Shown here piece by piece: positions 39,781 through 48,143 of a stretch of DNA of 64,000 nucleotides. The DNA is from Ferrimonas sediminum (lineage in GTDB: Bacteria > Pseudomonadota > Gammaproteobacteria > Enterobacterales > Shewanellaceae): NCBI RefSeq assembly GCF_900100175.1, contig NZ_FNEM01000016.1, positions 40,442 through 104,441 on the forward strand, given 5' to 3'. The notes under the pieces were generated by a model. That model worked only from the letters and a program-made list of their open reading frames with translations. It was not told where the DNA came from and ran no database searches. Numbering within the stretch: position 1 is the first letter of the stretch; each line of letters starts with the position of its first letter. The translations under genes and the position numbers were made by a program.

Positions 39781-39811
39781 CCATCGTACCTATAAGATTA
39801 AAAAACGATGG
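39781..39811 (+). promoter_or_regulatory. Hairpin enclosing the lysW start codon
   Basis: CCATCGT (39781-39787) is perfectly complementary to ACGATGG (39805-39811), which contains the lysW ATG at 39808. A second stem, CGCGAC/GTCGCG with a 5-base loop (39754-39770), lies just upstream. Neither has a T run, so a translational expression platform of the riboswitch is inferred. Confidence 0.5.
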
Positions 39812-41388
39812 CTTTAGTTAGTTACGCCGAATCGGCATTATCAATTCTACCCCCTGTCGTGGCCATTGGCCTGGCAATCATCAGTCGCCGAGTGTTGTTG
39901 TCACTGGGTCTGGGCATTCTCACCGGTATTCTGATGCTGGCGGACTTCTCTGTGACCACCATGGTGTCAGAGGTGGCGCGGCGGACATCGGCCCTGGTAT
40001 GGGAAGATGGCAGTTTCAGCAGTTGGAACCTGTACACCATCGGGTTCCTGCTGACCATGGGCATACTGATGGCGCTGATCTCGGTCTCCGGCGGTACCCG
40101 GGCCTTCGCCAAATGGGCCAGGGGTCGCATCCGCCATGGCCGGGATGCCAAACTGATGACGGTGTTTTTGGGCGCCATCATCTTTATCGATGATTACTTC
40201 AACGCTCTGCTGGTGGGCAACGTGGCCCGCCCGGTGACCGATCAATACCGCATCTCCAGAGAAAAGCTGGCTTACTGCATCGACTCCACCTCGGCACCTG
40301 TGTGTGTGGTGTCGCCCATCTCCACCTGGGGCGCCTACATCATGTCGCTGCTGGCGGGACTGTTGGTGACCCATGGTATGGGTGACGTCAGTGCCCTGTC
40401 GGTGTTTGTGCAGATGATACCGATGAATTTCTACGCCTTGTTTTCACTGGCACTGCTGCTGTGCGTGCTCTGGTTCAATCTGGATCTCGGCGCCATGGCC
40501 GTGGCCGAGCAGCGGGCGGCGCAGGGGCAACTGTGGGATCCGGCCAAAGGCACGCCTGCGGGAGAAGATCTCGGGTTGCCGGATGCCCGCCGTGGCCGGG
40601 TCATGAACCTGATGGGCCCCTTGGCCCTGCTTATCTCTTTGGTGGTGTGTCTGATGCTGTTGTCCGGCGACATGGCGCTGGCGGCCCAGGGGCAGGGCTT
40701 CACCCTGATTGGTGCGCTGGAAAATGCCGCCGGTTCCTGGTCGATGTTCACCGCCGGTATCATCACCGTGGTGATCACCAGCCTGGCGATGATTGCCCAG
40801 GGGGTGCCGATGTCGGTGTTGATGCAGGCGATGGCAAAAGGGATTCGCTCAATGCTGCCGGCGGTGTACATCCTGCTGATGGCCTGGACCATCGCCGGAG
40901 TGATCTCCGATCTACAGACCGGCCACTACCTGGCCAGCCTGGCGGACGGGGCGCTGCCGGTGGCCATGGTGCCGGCACTGATTTTCATTCTGTCGGCATT
41001 GGCGGCGTTTTCCACCGGCACCAGCTATGGCACCTTCGCCATTATGCTGCCGATTGCCGCCAATCTGGCGGCGGTGCTGGAGCCGTCGCTGATGTTGCCG
41101 GCGATGGCCTCGGTGCTGGCCGGAGGGGTGTTTGGCGATCACTGTTCACCGATTTCCGATACCACCATCCTGTCCTCCACCGGCTCCGGCTGTCACCACA
41201 TTGACCACGTGGCCACCCAACTGCCGTACGCGGTGATGGCCGCAGTCATCTCGGTGCTGGGCTATCTGACATTGGGAGTGACCGGTTCAGTCATGGCCGG
41301 GTTGCTGGTGTCTGCCAGCTTGCTGGTGGTGACGGTGGCACTGCTGAAGCGGCGGGCTGCCGGTCGAGGTCAAATGGCGCTGGCTTGA
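39808..41388 (+). CDS. lysW: NhaC-like transporter LysW, predicted lysine carrier
   Basis: 526-residue inner-membrane carrier of the Na+/H+ antiporter (NhaC) superfamily with about 12 membrane segments. Conserved stretches are IIFIDDYFNALLVGNVARPV, SPISTWGAYIM, STGTSYGTFAIMLP and GGVFGDHCSPISDT. NhaC-like proteins behind lysine riboswitches have been predicted to be lysine transporters (LysW); the riboswitch and the downstream lysA agree with that. No clear Shine-Dalgarno precedes the ATG, which is inside a hairpin. Confidence 0.85.
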   Translation: MALVSYAESALSILPPVVAIGLAIISRRVLLSLGLGILTGILMLADFSVTTMVSEVARRTSALVWEDGSFSSWNLYTIGFLLTMGILMALISVSGGTRAFAKWARGRIRHGRDAKLMTVFLGAIIFIDDYFNALLVGNVARPVTDQYRISREKLAYCIDSTSAPVCVVSPISTWGAYIMSLLAGLLVTHGMGDVSALSVFVQMIPMNFYALFSLALLLCVLWFNLDLGAMAVAEQRAAQGQLWDPAKGTPAGEDLGLPDARRGRVMNLMGPLALLISLVVCLMLLSGDMALAAQGQGFTLIGALENAAGSWSMFTAGIITVVITSLAMIAQGVPMSVLMQAMAKGIRSMLPAVYILLMAWTIAGVISDLQTGHYLASLADGALPVAMVPALIFILSALAAFSTGTSYGTFAIMLPIAANLAAVLEPSLMLPAMASVLAGGVFGDHCSPISDTTILSSTGSGCHHIDHVATQLPYAVMAAVISVLGYLTLGVTGSVMAGLLVSASLLVVTVALLKRRAAGRGQMALA

Positions 41389-41405
41389 GTGAACGCATGG
41401 AGAGG

Positions 41406-41427
41406 GGCCGGGCTGCGCAGCCCGGCC
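41406..41427. repeat. 22-bp perfect palindrome between lysW and lysA
   Basis: GGCCGGGCTGC followed by its exact reverse complement, in the 60-bp space between the two genes. No T run follows, so an RNA-processing or attenuating hairpin, not a terminator, is likely. Confidence 0.7.
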
Positions 41428-41448
41428 GGATAACGCAGAGAGAGGGTT

Positions 41449-42693
41449 ATGGATTATTTTAACGTCGACAATGGCCTACTGATGGCTGAGCGGGTTGCGG
41501 TTGCCGAGGCTGCCGAGGCTTATGGTACGCCGCTGTACCTCTACTCCCGAGCCACCATTGAGCGTCACTGGCAGGCCTTTACCGATGCCATGGCCGGCCG
41601 GGACCATCTGATCTGCTATGCGGTCAAAGCCAACAGTAATCTGGCCGTTTTGAACCTGATGGCACGCCTGGGCAGCGGCTTTGATATTGTCTCCGGCGGA
41701 GAACTGGCGCGGGTCATCGCCGCCGGTGGCGATCCTGCCAAGGTGGTGTTCTCCGGCGTTGGCAAGACCGAGGCGGAGATGGAGCAAGCCCTCAAGGCCG
41801 GCATTCACTGCTTTAACCTGGAATCAGAGCCCGAACTGGATCGGCTGCAGCAGGTGGCGGCGCGGTTGGGGATGGTGGCCCCGGTGTCGCTGCGCATCAA
41901 TCCGGACATCGACGCCAACAGCCACCCCTATATCTCCACCGGCCTGAAGCAGAATAAGTTTGGCATTCCCACCAGCCAGGCGTTGCCGGTGTATCGGCGG
42001 GCGGCCGCCATGACGCACATTCAGGTGCTTGGCATGGATTGCCACATCGGTTCGCAGCTGACTGAGTCGCGGCCGTTTGTGGAGGCGTTGGAACGGTTGC
42101 TGGTGCTAATGGATACCCTGGCCGATGAGGGGATCGAGCTGGAGCACCTGGATCTTGGTGGTGGCCTAGGGGTCAGCTATGGCCAGGAGACACCACCGCT
42201 GCCGACCGAATACGTTCAGGCGCTGTTGCCGACACTGGGGCTGCGAAAGCTCAAGCTGATCCTGGAGCCGGGACGGGCCATCATGGCCAACGCCGGCATT
42301 CTGGTGACTAAGGTGGAGTACCTGAAGCAGGGGGAAGATCGGGATTTTGCCATTGTCGATGCCGCCATGAACGATCTGCTGCGGCCGAGTCTGTATAACG
42401 CCTGGCAGGAGATTGTGCCGGTGAAAGCAAGCTCGGCGGTGGCGCGCCCCTATGACGTGGTTGGTCCGGTGTGTGAAACCGGCGACTTTTTGGGTAAGAA
42501 CCGGGAGTTGGCGATCGCCGCCGGAGACTATCTGGCGGTGCGTGGCGCCGGGGCCTACGGCTTTACCATGTCCTCCAACTACAACAGCCGTCCCAGGGCG
42601 GCCGAGGTGATGGTGGATGGCGACCGAATGCATCTGATTCGGGAGCGGGAGCAGCCGCAGCAGCTATGGCGGGGAGAGCATTGCCTGCCTTGA
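41449..42693 (+). CDS. lysA: Diaminopimelate decarboxylase
   Basis: PLP enzyme that makes L-lysine from meso-diaminopimelate, the last step of the pathway. It has 414 residues. The PLP lysine is in ICYAVKANSN, the glycine-rich phosphate-binding loop is HLDLGGGLGVSYG, and the substrate-binding VGPVCETGDFLG and AYGFTMSSNYNSRPR motifs are present. It sits behind lysW under the lysine riboswitch. The final 93 bp are duplicated at 47157-47249. The reading frame ends CLP-stop, while the distant copy continues CLPEA-stop. Confidence 0.96.
   Translation: MDYFNVDNGLLMAERVAVAEAAEAYGTPLYLYSRATIERHWQAFTDAMAGRDHLICYAVKANSNLAVLNLMARLGSGFDIVSGGELARVIAAGGDPAKVVFSGVGKTEAEMEQALKAGIHCFNLESEPELDRLQQVAARLGMVAPVSLRINPDIDANSHPYISTGLKQNKFGIPTSQALPVYRRAAAMTHIQVLGMDCHIGSQLTESRPFVEALERLLVLMDTLADEGIELEHLDLGGGLGVSYGQETPPLPTEYVQALLPTLGLRKLKLILEPGRAIMANAGILVTKVEYLKQGEDRDFAIVDAAMNDLLRPSLYNAWQEIVPVKASSAVARPYDVVGPVCETGDFLGKNRELAIAAGDYLAVRGAGAYGFTMSSNYNSRPRAAEVMVDGDRMHLIREREQPQQLWRGEHCLP
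42597..42689 (+). repeat. Direct repeat, copy 1 (3' end of lysA)
   Basis: 93 bp identical, except for one base (C at 42658), to 47157-47249. It ends one base before the lysA stop codon. Confidence 0.95.
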
Positions 42694-42734
42694 GGTCGAC
42701 TCTGTATTGAATTACAGTCAGACGAGAGAGGTTG

Positions 42735-42767
42735 AGCCTCATCACTATTAAGTGATGAGGCTTTTAA
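42735..42767 (+). terminator. Terminator after lysA
   Basis: AGCCTCATCACT, loop ATTA, AGTGATGAGGCT and TTT: a perfect 12-bp stem. Confidence 0.88.
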
Positions 42768-43111
42768 TTATTTATTTAATGTCATTCTGGGCTTTTTTGT
42801 ATAAACAAAACTCTTTTTTCTAATGTGGAGGGAATTATTCTATTTTCTTCATTTTTTCCTGGGTAATCTCTCTATCCAGAGAGAATGTGATTTGTCAGGT
42901 GGATTTGCTGGTTCTTTTTTTGATTGTTTGTCATTTTGTTCTTGTCTCTATGTGAACCACTTCAGAGTATTCGTGTAATTTTTGATTGCATATATTGTAA
43001 TTCTTTGTGTGGAAATGTGATTCGCGCTTCAAAGCTTTTAAAGCTTAATTTGTTAGTTAATAAAAGATTTCTTATAAAGCTTCTGCGCAGATAATGACGC
43101 AAGGAGAAATG
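42768..43111 (+). promoter_or_regulatory. AT-rich promoter region of the decaheme cytochrome with CRP-like site
   Basis: TGTGA-ACCACT-TCAGA (42951-42966) matches the CRP consensus TGTGA-N6-TCACA at nine of ten positions. A TATATT element lies at 42991-42996, giving roughly class II spacing. The region is distinctly AT-rich compared with lysA. No gene is seen in it. Confidence 0.45.
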
Positions 43112-45514
43112 ATGAAAGCCTTTAAATTACAAAAGTTGGTTTTGTGCACCATGCTAGCTTTGGGTGTTACAGCCTGTGGAAGCGATGGAAGTGATGGAAG
43201 TGATGGAAGTGATGGAGCTCCTGGGCTGCCCGGACAACCGGGGCAGCCAGGCCAGCCAGGTGGGACCTATGTCACCACTGTGAAAACAGCAGCAGAACTC
43301 AACTTTGATATTGCTCCCACCGATATAAAAGCCACTGCCGATGCCCCCTTTAGCATCACCTTCAAAGCGATAGATTCAAATGGTGTGCCATTTACGGGAC
43401 TGAAGAAAGTCGCAATCTATGCGGCGTCTCAGCATGAGAATACTGAGGCTAATGGTCCAGATACTCTATGGGTAAACCATGCGGTAGAAGTTGATGCTGG
43501 ATACTATATGTATTGCACCTCCGATGGCACCGCGACGGCGCGCAATGGCGATCTGGTTGATGCCTGTACTCTAACCGAATCGGCCACAGAGTTGGGTACT
43601 TACACAGGCACTTGGGTTCACGATGGAGCTGCGCCCATTATCAATGCTGATGCTAAGGCTACCGACCTGTTCCGCGTGGCTTTGCGTGCCTTCGATATCA
43701 AAGATGCGGATGGCCATAATATTGGCGATAAGATTCTGAGTGACATCGTAACCTTTATCCCTGCCACAGGTGAGCTGGCGGCTGCAGAAGGCCCATCGGT
43801 GCCCACCGCTTCCTGCGTGAAGTGTCATGGTCAGTTGGAGGGCTTCGAAGCGCCAACCCTGGCAAAAATCGAGGCGCATCATAACTATCAAACCGTGGAA
43901 CAGTGCGCGCTGTGCCACAACAGCTCTCTGGCCTTCAACGATGAGGAGAAAGGCTGGAATCCAGATTTCGGACCGATGATTCACCGCCTGCACACCGGTC
44001 ACCAGGCAGAGAAGTTCTTTGGTACTCATCTAAAAGGTGAAGCGGAAGAGATGTTTGGTGATATCGGCTTCCCTGATGAGCTGAGTGACTGCGCCGCCTG
44101 CCATACCGACGATAAGTGGAAAGACAATATCTATGCGGAAGCCTGCACCAGCTGTCATATTGACGTAAATCTGACTACAGGCGAAAACCACGACGGCATC
44201 ATTCCTCAAAGTGATCAGAGCTGCGCTGGCTGTCACGGCCAAGGCGCACTAAGCCCAGAGGGGGCTCACACCGCAGGTCTGCGTGAAGAGGGGACCGCAG
44301 CTCTGGCGCTCAAGGTAAATAATGTTAGCTTTGATGGCACCACGCTCATGGTGAAAATTGGTGCCACCAGTTTTGGAGAATCTCTGACTCAAGAAATGTT
44401 AACCGAGCTGAAGGAAGTGGTTCCAGAAGAGCACCATATGCCTATCGGTGTGGTCTCCGCTACGGGCTCCGTTGAGCGTATTGTCCCTGAGTTCGATAAT
44501 GCGGTACGCCTGTTGGAGCAACCTTTCAGCAATGGTGAGTTCACTCTCTCAATTACTGAAGCCGAAGCCCTGCCAAACTTCAAACCACGCTTTGCGGATC
44601 TGGCGACTCAAACTGTACTGATCAACTCCGATATTGCAGTTTGTGTCGGTCGTAACAACATCGGTGAAGTAGAAGCTGTAGCTTGTACCGATCATGGCCA
44701 TGGTACACACGACTACGCGGTTGCCGCAGACTTTGACCCCGTATACTGGAACTTGGCGGCTGTCGATGGTGCCAACGCCAACAAACCTCGCTTTGTAGAC
44801 AGTGCCGAGGATATGAACGTGACTGAAGAGAAGTGTAACGCTTGTCACGGTGACCTTAATATTCCTAAGCTGGCACACGTTCACGGTGTTGACCGCTTTG
44901 GACACTGTGCGTCTTGCCACAACGAGAACAACACAGGCACTTACCATGCTGAGGTGAACAAATACGAAGTGAACAAAGATGGGGTTGCCATCGGTGATAC
45001 TCCTGAAGTAACCAAGTTCATGTACCATACCCGTGATTTGGCCACTGTAACTCACCGTTTCCACAGCGGCTCTTGGGATACTCCATCTCCGGCCGGGGTG
45101 TTCCTCGATACCGAAGGAGAACTGCATGGTTACCCAACGGACAAAGCGGATTGTTCCGCGTGTCACAAAGAGGATGCCAGCTTCTTCGGTGTTAATGGTG
45201 GCCTGGCTTCTGGCAAGCGCTACATTCAGGTGGCCGACGACAATGCTCATGCACCGGGTTTGAAGATCATGGATGACTCAGCCATCGTTGGTTATGTGTC
45301 ACCCGTTGCTGAAGCCTGTCGCAGCTGTCACGCTCACTCCGATGCCGCCGCTGTAGCCCACTTTAAGCAAAACGGCTCCTTCGTTGCCGAATGGAATGAC
45401 GATGGCACGCTGAAAGCGGATTCCGTCAGTGCCACCCCTGATGTCTCCGTTGAGAGCTGCGGCGTTTGTCATGCCAAGGGGCGCTCCGTGGGACTGGATA
45501 AGGTTCACTTATAA
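43112..45514 (+). CDS. OmcA/MtrC-family decaheme c-type cytochrome lipoprotein
   Basis: 800-residue outer-membrane multiheme cytochrome for electron transfer to extracellular acceptors such as metal oxides. Exactly ten CxxCH motifs are seen: CVKCH, CALCH, CAACH, CTSCH, CAGCH, CNACH, CASCH, CSACH, CRSCH and CGVCH, split five and five around a heme-free beta domain, as in MtrC/OmcA. The signal peptide ends in lipobox VTAC. The mature N-terminus carries four GSD repeats and a collagen-like GAPGLPGQPGQPGQPGG. AGGAG favours the ATG at 43112 (or 43109). No mtrA/mtrB conduit genes adjoin. The gene lies within the segment bounded by duplicated lysA ends. Confidence 0.92.
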   Translation: MKAFKLQKLVLCTMLALGVTACGSDGSDGSDGSDGAPGLPGQPGQPGQPGGTYVTTVKTAAELNFDIAPTDIKATADAPFSITFKAIDSNGVPFTGLKKVAIYAASQHENTEANGPDTLWVNHAVEVDAGYYMYCTSDGTATARNGDLVDACTLTESATELGTYTGTWVHDGAAPIINADAKATDLFRVALRAFDIKDADGHNIGDKILSDIVTFIPATGELAAAEGPSVPTASCVKCHGQLEGFEAPTLAKIEAHHNYQTVEQCALCHNSSLAFNDEEKGWNPDFGPMIHRLHTGHQAEKFFGTHLKGEAEEMFGDIGFPDELSDCAACHTDDKWKDNIYAEACTSCHIDVNLTTGENHDGIIPQSDQSCAGCHGQGALSPEGAHTAGLREEGTAALALKVNNVSFDGTTLMVKIGATSFGESLTQEMLTELKEVVPEEHHMPIGVVSATGSVERIVPEFDNAVRLLEQPFSNGEFTLSITEAEALPNFKPRFADLATQTVLINSDIAVCVGRNNIGEVEAVACTDHGHGTHDYAVAADFDPVYWNLAAVDGANANKPRFVDSAEDMNVTEEKCNACHGDLNIPKLAHVHGVDRFGHCASCHNENNTGTYHAEVNKYEVNKDGVAIGDTPEVTKFMYHTRDLATVTHRFHSGSWDTPSPAGVFLDTEGELHGYPTDKADCSACHKEDASFFGVNGGLASGKRYIQVADDNAHAPGLKIMDDSAIVGYVSPVAEACRSCHAHSDAAAVAHFKQNGSFVAEWNDDGTLKADSVSATPDVSVESCGVCHAKGRSVGLDKVHL

Positions 45515-45538
45515 GCCATTACTTCCCTGCAATGGCAA

Positions 45539-45563
45539 AGCCCCCGAAAGGGGGCTTTTTTGT
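45539..45563 (+). terminator. Terminator after the decaheme cytochrome gene
   Basis: AGCCCCC, loop GAAA, GGGGGCT and TTTTT. Confidence 0.92.
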
Positions 45564-45727
45564 ATTAACCCTATGCTCAATCAGCCAGACTAAGAGCGTA
45601 TGATTGCAGTAAGGGGAAGCGTAAGCCTAAAGGTTGGCAACGGGTAATCCACTGTTTTGATGTTATGAGGAATCATCGCCCTTGTTTACCTTAGGTCTTC
45701 ACAGAAACAGTGAGAGACGCTTGGCTG

Positions 45728-46687
45728 TTAGGCTGATACCAGCCTGGTACAGAGCTGCCGCAACGTATCGAGAAGGCGACCTCTCTCTCCTTCTGCCATG
45801 GAGTCGACATAACTGAGATAAAATTTGGGGAGCATAAGAGATTGGTGAAGAATATTTATGCTATCGTCGGACATCGCTATTGCCTTAAAATCTCCTTGTT
45901 GAAGAGTGTAATCTTTTACCTCTTTTGTGCCGACAAAACTGATGTAGCGCCCAGTTGAGAGGTTGGCCAGCCACTCGCAGAAAGAACTTACTTTGTATAT
46001 CTCTTGGGGGAGGATATTGTTATCTCGGCAGTATGACTCAAAAGGGTCAATTCTGTCATTAAACCCTTCTCTGGATTGGTATAGAAACCGGTGCTTAGCC
46101 AAATCTCTTAGGCTATCGATATCGGTGTTACTCCAAACTTCATGATGCTTGGAGGCGATAATAAACAAAGACTCTTGTTGACCAATCCTTTCATGTTGCA
46201 CACCTCTTCCATAGATTGGCCTCTCGGAGACGACAATATCGGCTTCGCCACTGAGAAGGTTGGGGGATGTATTCTCATCCCCTTCCAATAAGACGATATC
46301 TGATGCATCTTGCTTTCTTTGTTGGCACTCCTCTTTCAACCTTCTTGAAAGGGCAGAGAGTAGAAATGGGGTGATATGAACAATGATTTTTTTGGATCTA
46401 CTGCTTTCAGAGTCAATTCTATCGAATGCGGAAGTAAATAAACTCAGTGCTGGAGATAAGTTATCATACAGTTTGGAGGCTGTGGCAGTTGGAACAAGTC
46501 CGCTTTTTCGGCGATAAAATAATTCATCATCGAGGGCATTTCTCAGGGAGGTCAGTGAACGACTTACTTTTGATGATTGGAAGCCTAACTCTTTTGCTGC
46601 TATACCAACATTATTTGTTTCATATACTTTTTTGAAAATGAAAAAAACGGAGACGTCCAACGTTGATAACTCTGGGTACCTTAGCAT
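45728..46687 (-). CDS. LysR-family transcriptional regulator
   Basis: 319-residue regulator, tail to tail with the decaheme cytochrome. The N-terminal winged helix-turn-helix spans about residues 8-65 (STLDVSVFFIFKKVYETNNVG, then AAKELGFQSSKVSRSLTSLRNAL), followed by a LysR-type effector domain. It is diverged and AT-rich, with codon use unlike nadE and lysA on either side. The helix-turn-helix assignment is good; target unknown. Control of the cytochrome gene is plausible from proximity. Confidence 0.82.
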   Translation of the reverse strand: MLRYPELSTLDVSVFFIFKKVYETNNVGIAAKELGFQSSKVSRSLTSLRNALDDELFYRRKSGLVPTATASKLYDNLSPALSLFTSAFDRIDSESSRSKKIIVHITPFLLSALSRRLKEECQQRKQDASDIVLLEGDENTSPNLLSGEADIVVSERPIYGRGVQHERIGQQESLFIIASKHHEVWSNTDIDSLRDLAKHRFLYQSREGFNDRIDPFESYCRDNNILPQEIYKVSSFCEWLANLSTGRYISFVGTKEVKDYTLQQGDFKAIAMSDDSINILHQSLMLPKFYLSYVDSMAEGERGRLLDTLRQLCTRLVSA

Positions 46688-47039
46688 ACTAGATTCTCTA
46701 GCTGAGTTTTCTGTATATTGTACAGCATAAACAAACGCCGGATAAAAATAATCTTCGGCATGTGTGATGAATGTTAGGGTATGAAGTCATCGCTGTAATG
46801 AGAACAGTTCCGATTTTTATGCTATTTCTCTATCGCACAGTTAATGCGATACAAATATGAATTTGAAGAACTTGGGCATCCTAATTGGTTGCAGCCAAGT
46901 TCAAGGCATTGCTGTTAGCCATTTCCTTACCTATGGGGCACTCTTTTTCATAATTGACAAAGGTGTTTTGTTACTTCTCCTCTATTTGCAAAAAATCAGC
47001 CGGTGTTAGTGTTATCGCTATCGACATGAGGAGAGCTCC
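46688..47039. other. 352-bp AT-rich region with operator-like inverted repeats
   Basis: TATCGCA-CAGTTAA-TGCGATA (46831-46851) is a perfect 7-7-7 inverted repeat 144 bp upstream of the LysR start. GAACTTGG (46868-46875) and CCAAGTTC (46895-46902) form a second pair. No gene seen. GAGGAGAG ahead of 47040 is a strong ribosome site left in front of a broken gene. Confidence 0.5.
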
Positions 47040-47259
47040 ATGAACAGTGTTTTAATCACCGGGGCCAACCGTGGTCTGGAGGTGGAGTATGCCCGCAAGG
47101 GTTGGCATGTACAGCTACCGCACCTCAAAGGCAGCCCTGAATCGGATTTTTTCCTCGGCGGCCGAGGTGATGGTGGATGGCGACCGAATGCATCTGATTC
47201 GGGAGCGGGAGCAGCCGGAGCAGCTATGGCGGGGAGAGCATTGCCTGCCAGAGGCCTGA
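47040..47259 (+). pseudogene. Broken short-chain dehydrogenase fused to a copy of the lysA 3' end
   Basis: The frame from 47040 opens like an SDR (MNSVLITGANRGL and ARKGWHV), with part of the TGxxxGxG loop damaged. At GGTTGGCATGT the SDR continues in another frame with GMYSYRTSKAALNRI, the catalytic YxxxK region, so roughly the middle of the gene is deleted. At 47157 this second frame runs directly, in the LysA frame, into the copied lysA tail (AAEVMVDGDRMHLIREREQ) and stops after CLPEA. A strong GAGGAGAG is retained. The product cannot be a working SDR. Confidence 0.85.
47157..47249 (+). repeat. Direct repeat, copy 2 (lysA 3' end)
   Basis: Matches 42597-42689 with one difference (G at 47218 instead of C). 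The distance between copies is 4560 bp. Confidence 0.95.
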
Positions 47260-47269
47260 GTCAATGAAC

Positions 47270-47297
47270 AACGCCCGCATCAGCGGGCGTTTTCAGT
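47270..47297 (+). terminator. Terminator after the pseudogene
   Basis: ACGCCCGC, loop ATCA, GCGGGCGT and TTT. It may be the original lysA terminator if copy 2 is the ancestral 3' end. Confidence 0.8.
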
Positions 47298-47312
47298 CTG
47301 ACGGGGCAGGGA

Positions 47313-48143
47313 TCAGTCGTAGATGGTAGGGATCGGCTGGCGCTTGTGCTGGGTGGCGACGTAGATGTCGATGATTCGGGCTTCCACCTCGGGAGTCACT
47401 TCGCGTCCTTCCAGAAAATCATCGATCTGGTCGTAGCTCAGGCCCAGGGCAACCTCGTCCTCAAGGCCGGGGCGATCGCACTCCAGATCCGCGGTGGGGG
47501 CTTTGACGACCAGTGGCTCCGGGGCGCCCAGGTAGCCAGCCAGTTGGCGTACCTGGCGCTTGTTCAAGCCAAACAGCGGTGCCAGATCGCAGGCGCCATC
47601 ACCGTGTTTGGTGTAAAAGCCGGTCACATTTTCGGCGCTGTGGTCTGTGCCAATGACCAGGCCATTGGTCAGCCCGGCCACTTTGTATTGGGCGACCATT
47701 CGCAGCCGTGCTTTGACGTTGCCTTTGGCAAAATCCAGTTTGTAGGTATCCACCACTTGAATGCCTGCGTCATTCAGGCCATCCAGGGCGGCATCGTTGA
47801 TGCAATCCACACCGGCCTTGATGTTGATGGTGATCTGTTTTGAAGGCTGGATAAAGCGGCAGGCCATCTGCGCCTCATCCTCATCCTGTTGCACGCCGTA
47901 GGGCAGACGGACGGCGATAAACTGGTATTCGGGAAGCGGTAGCTCGGCATTGAGGCCGTTGACGGCCAATTGGCACAGTCGACCGGCGACGCTGGAGTCG
48001 ACGCCGCCGCTGATCCCCAGAACCAGCGTCTTGCACCCGGCTTCACGAAGTTTGGATTGAATGAAGGCGACCCGGCGCTGAACCTCGAATTCAGGTTCAA
48101 TGGCGGTCAGTACTTTCATCTCTCTGAGGATCTTTCCTTTCAC
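47313..48143 (-). CDS. nadE: Ammonia-dependent NAD synthetase
   Basis: Amidates nicotinate adenine dinucleotide to NAD with ATP and ammonia. The PP-loop is [35 protein letters not shown] and [14 protein letters not shown] are family signatures. There is no glutaminase domain, so ammonia is the donor. The GTG start at 48143, with GGGAG seven bases upstream, gives 276 residues, one more than E. coli NadE. A start at 48176 lacks a ribosome site. Confidence 0.94.
   Translation of the reverse strand: MKGKILREMKVLTAIEPEFEVQRRVAFIQSKLREAGCKTLVLGISGGVDSSVAGRLCQLAVNGLNAELPLPEYQFIAVRLPYGVQQDEDEAQMACRFIQPSKQITINIKAGVDCINDAALDGLNDAGIQVVDTYKLDFAKGNVKARLRMVAQYKVAGLTNGLVIGTDHSAENVTGFYTKHGDGACDLAPLFGLNKRQVRQLAGYLGAPEPLVVKAPTADLECDRPGLEDEVALGLSYDQIDDFLEGREVTPEVEARIIDIYVATQHKRQPIPTIYD

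Noticed and set aside
43175..43265. Short tandem repeats considered as a CRISPR or satellite array
   Set aside because: They are GATGGAAGT-type codon repeats that encode the GSD and GQP stalk of the cytochrome, with no spacers.
42597..47249. The 93-bp direct repeats considered as insertion-sequence ends or integron sites
   Set aside because: They lack terminal inverted repeats, a transposase and attC features. They are simply the lysA 3' end.
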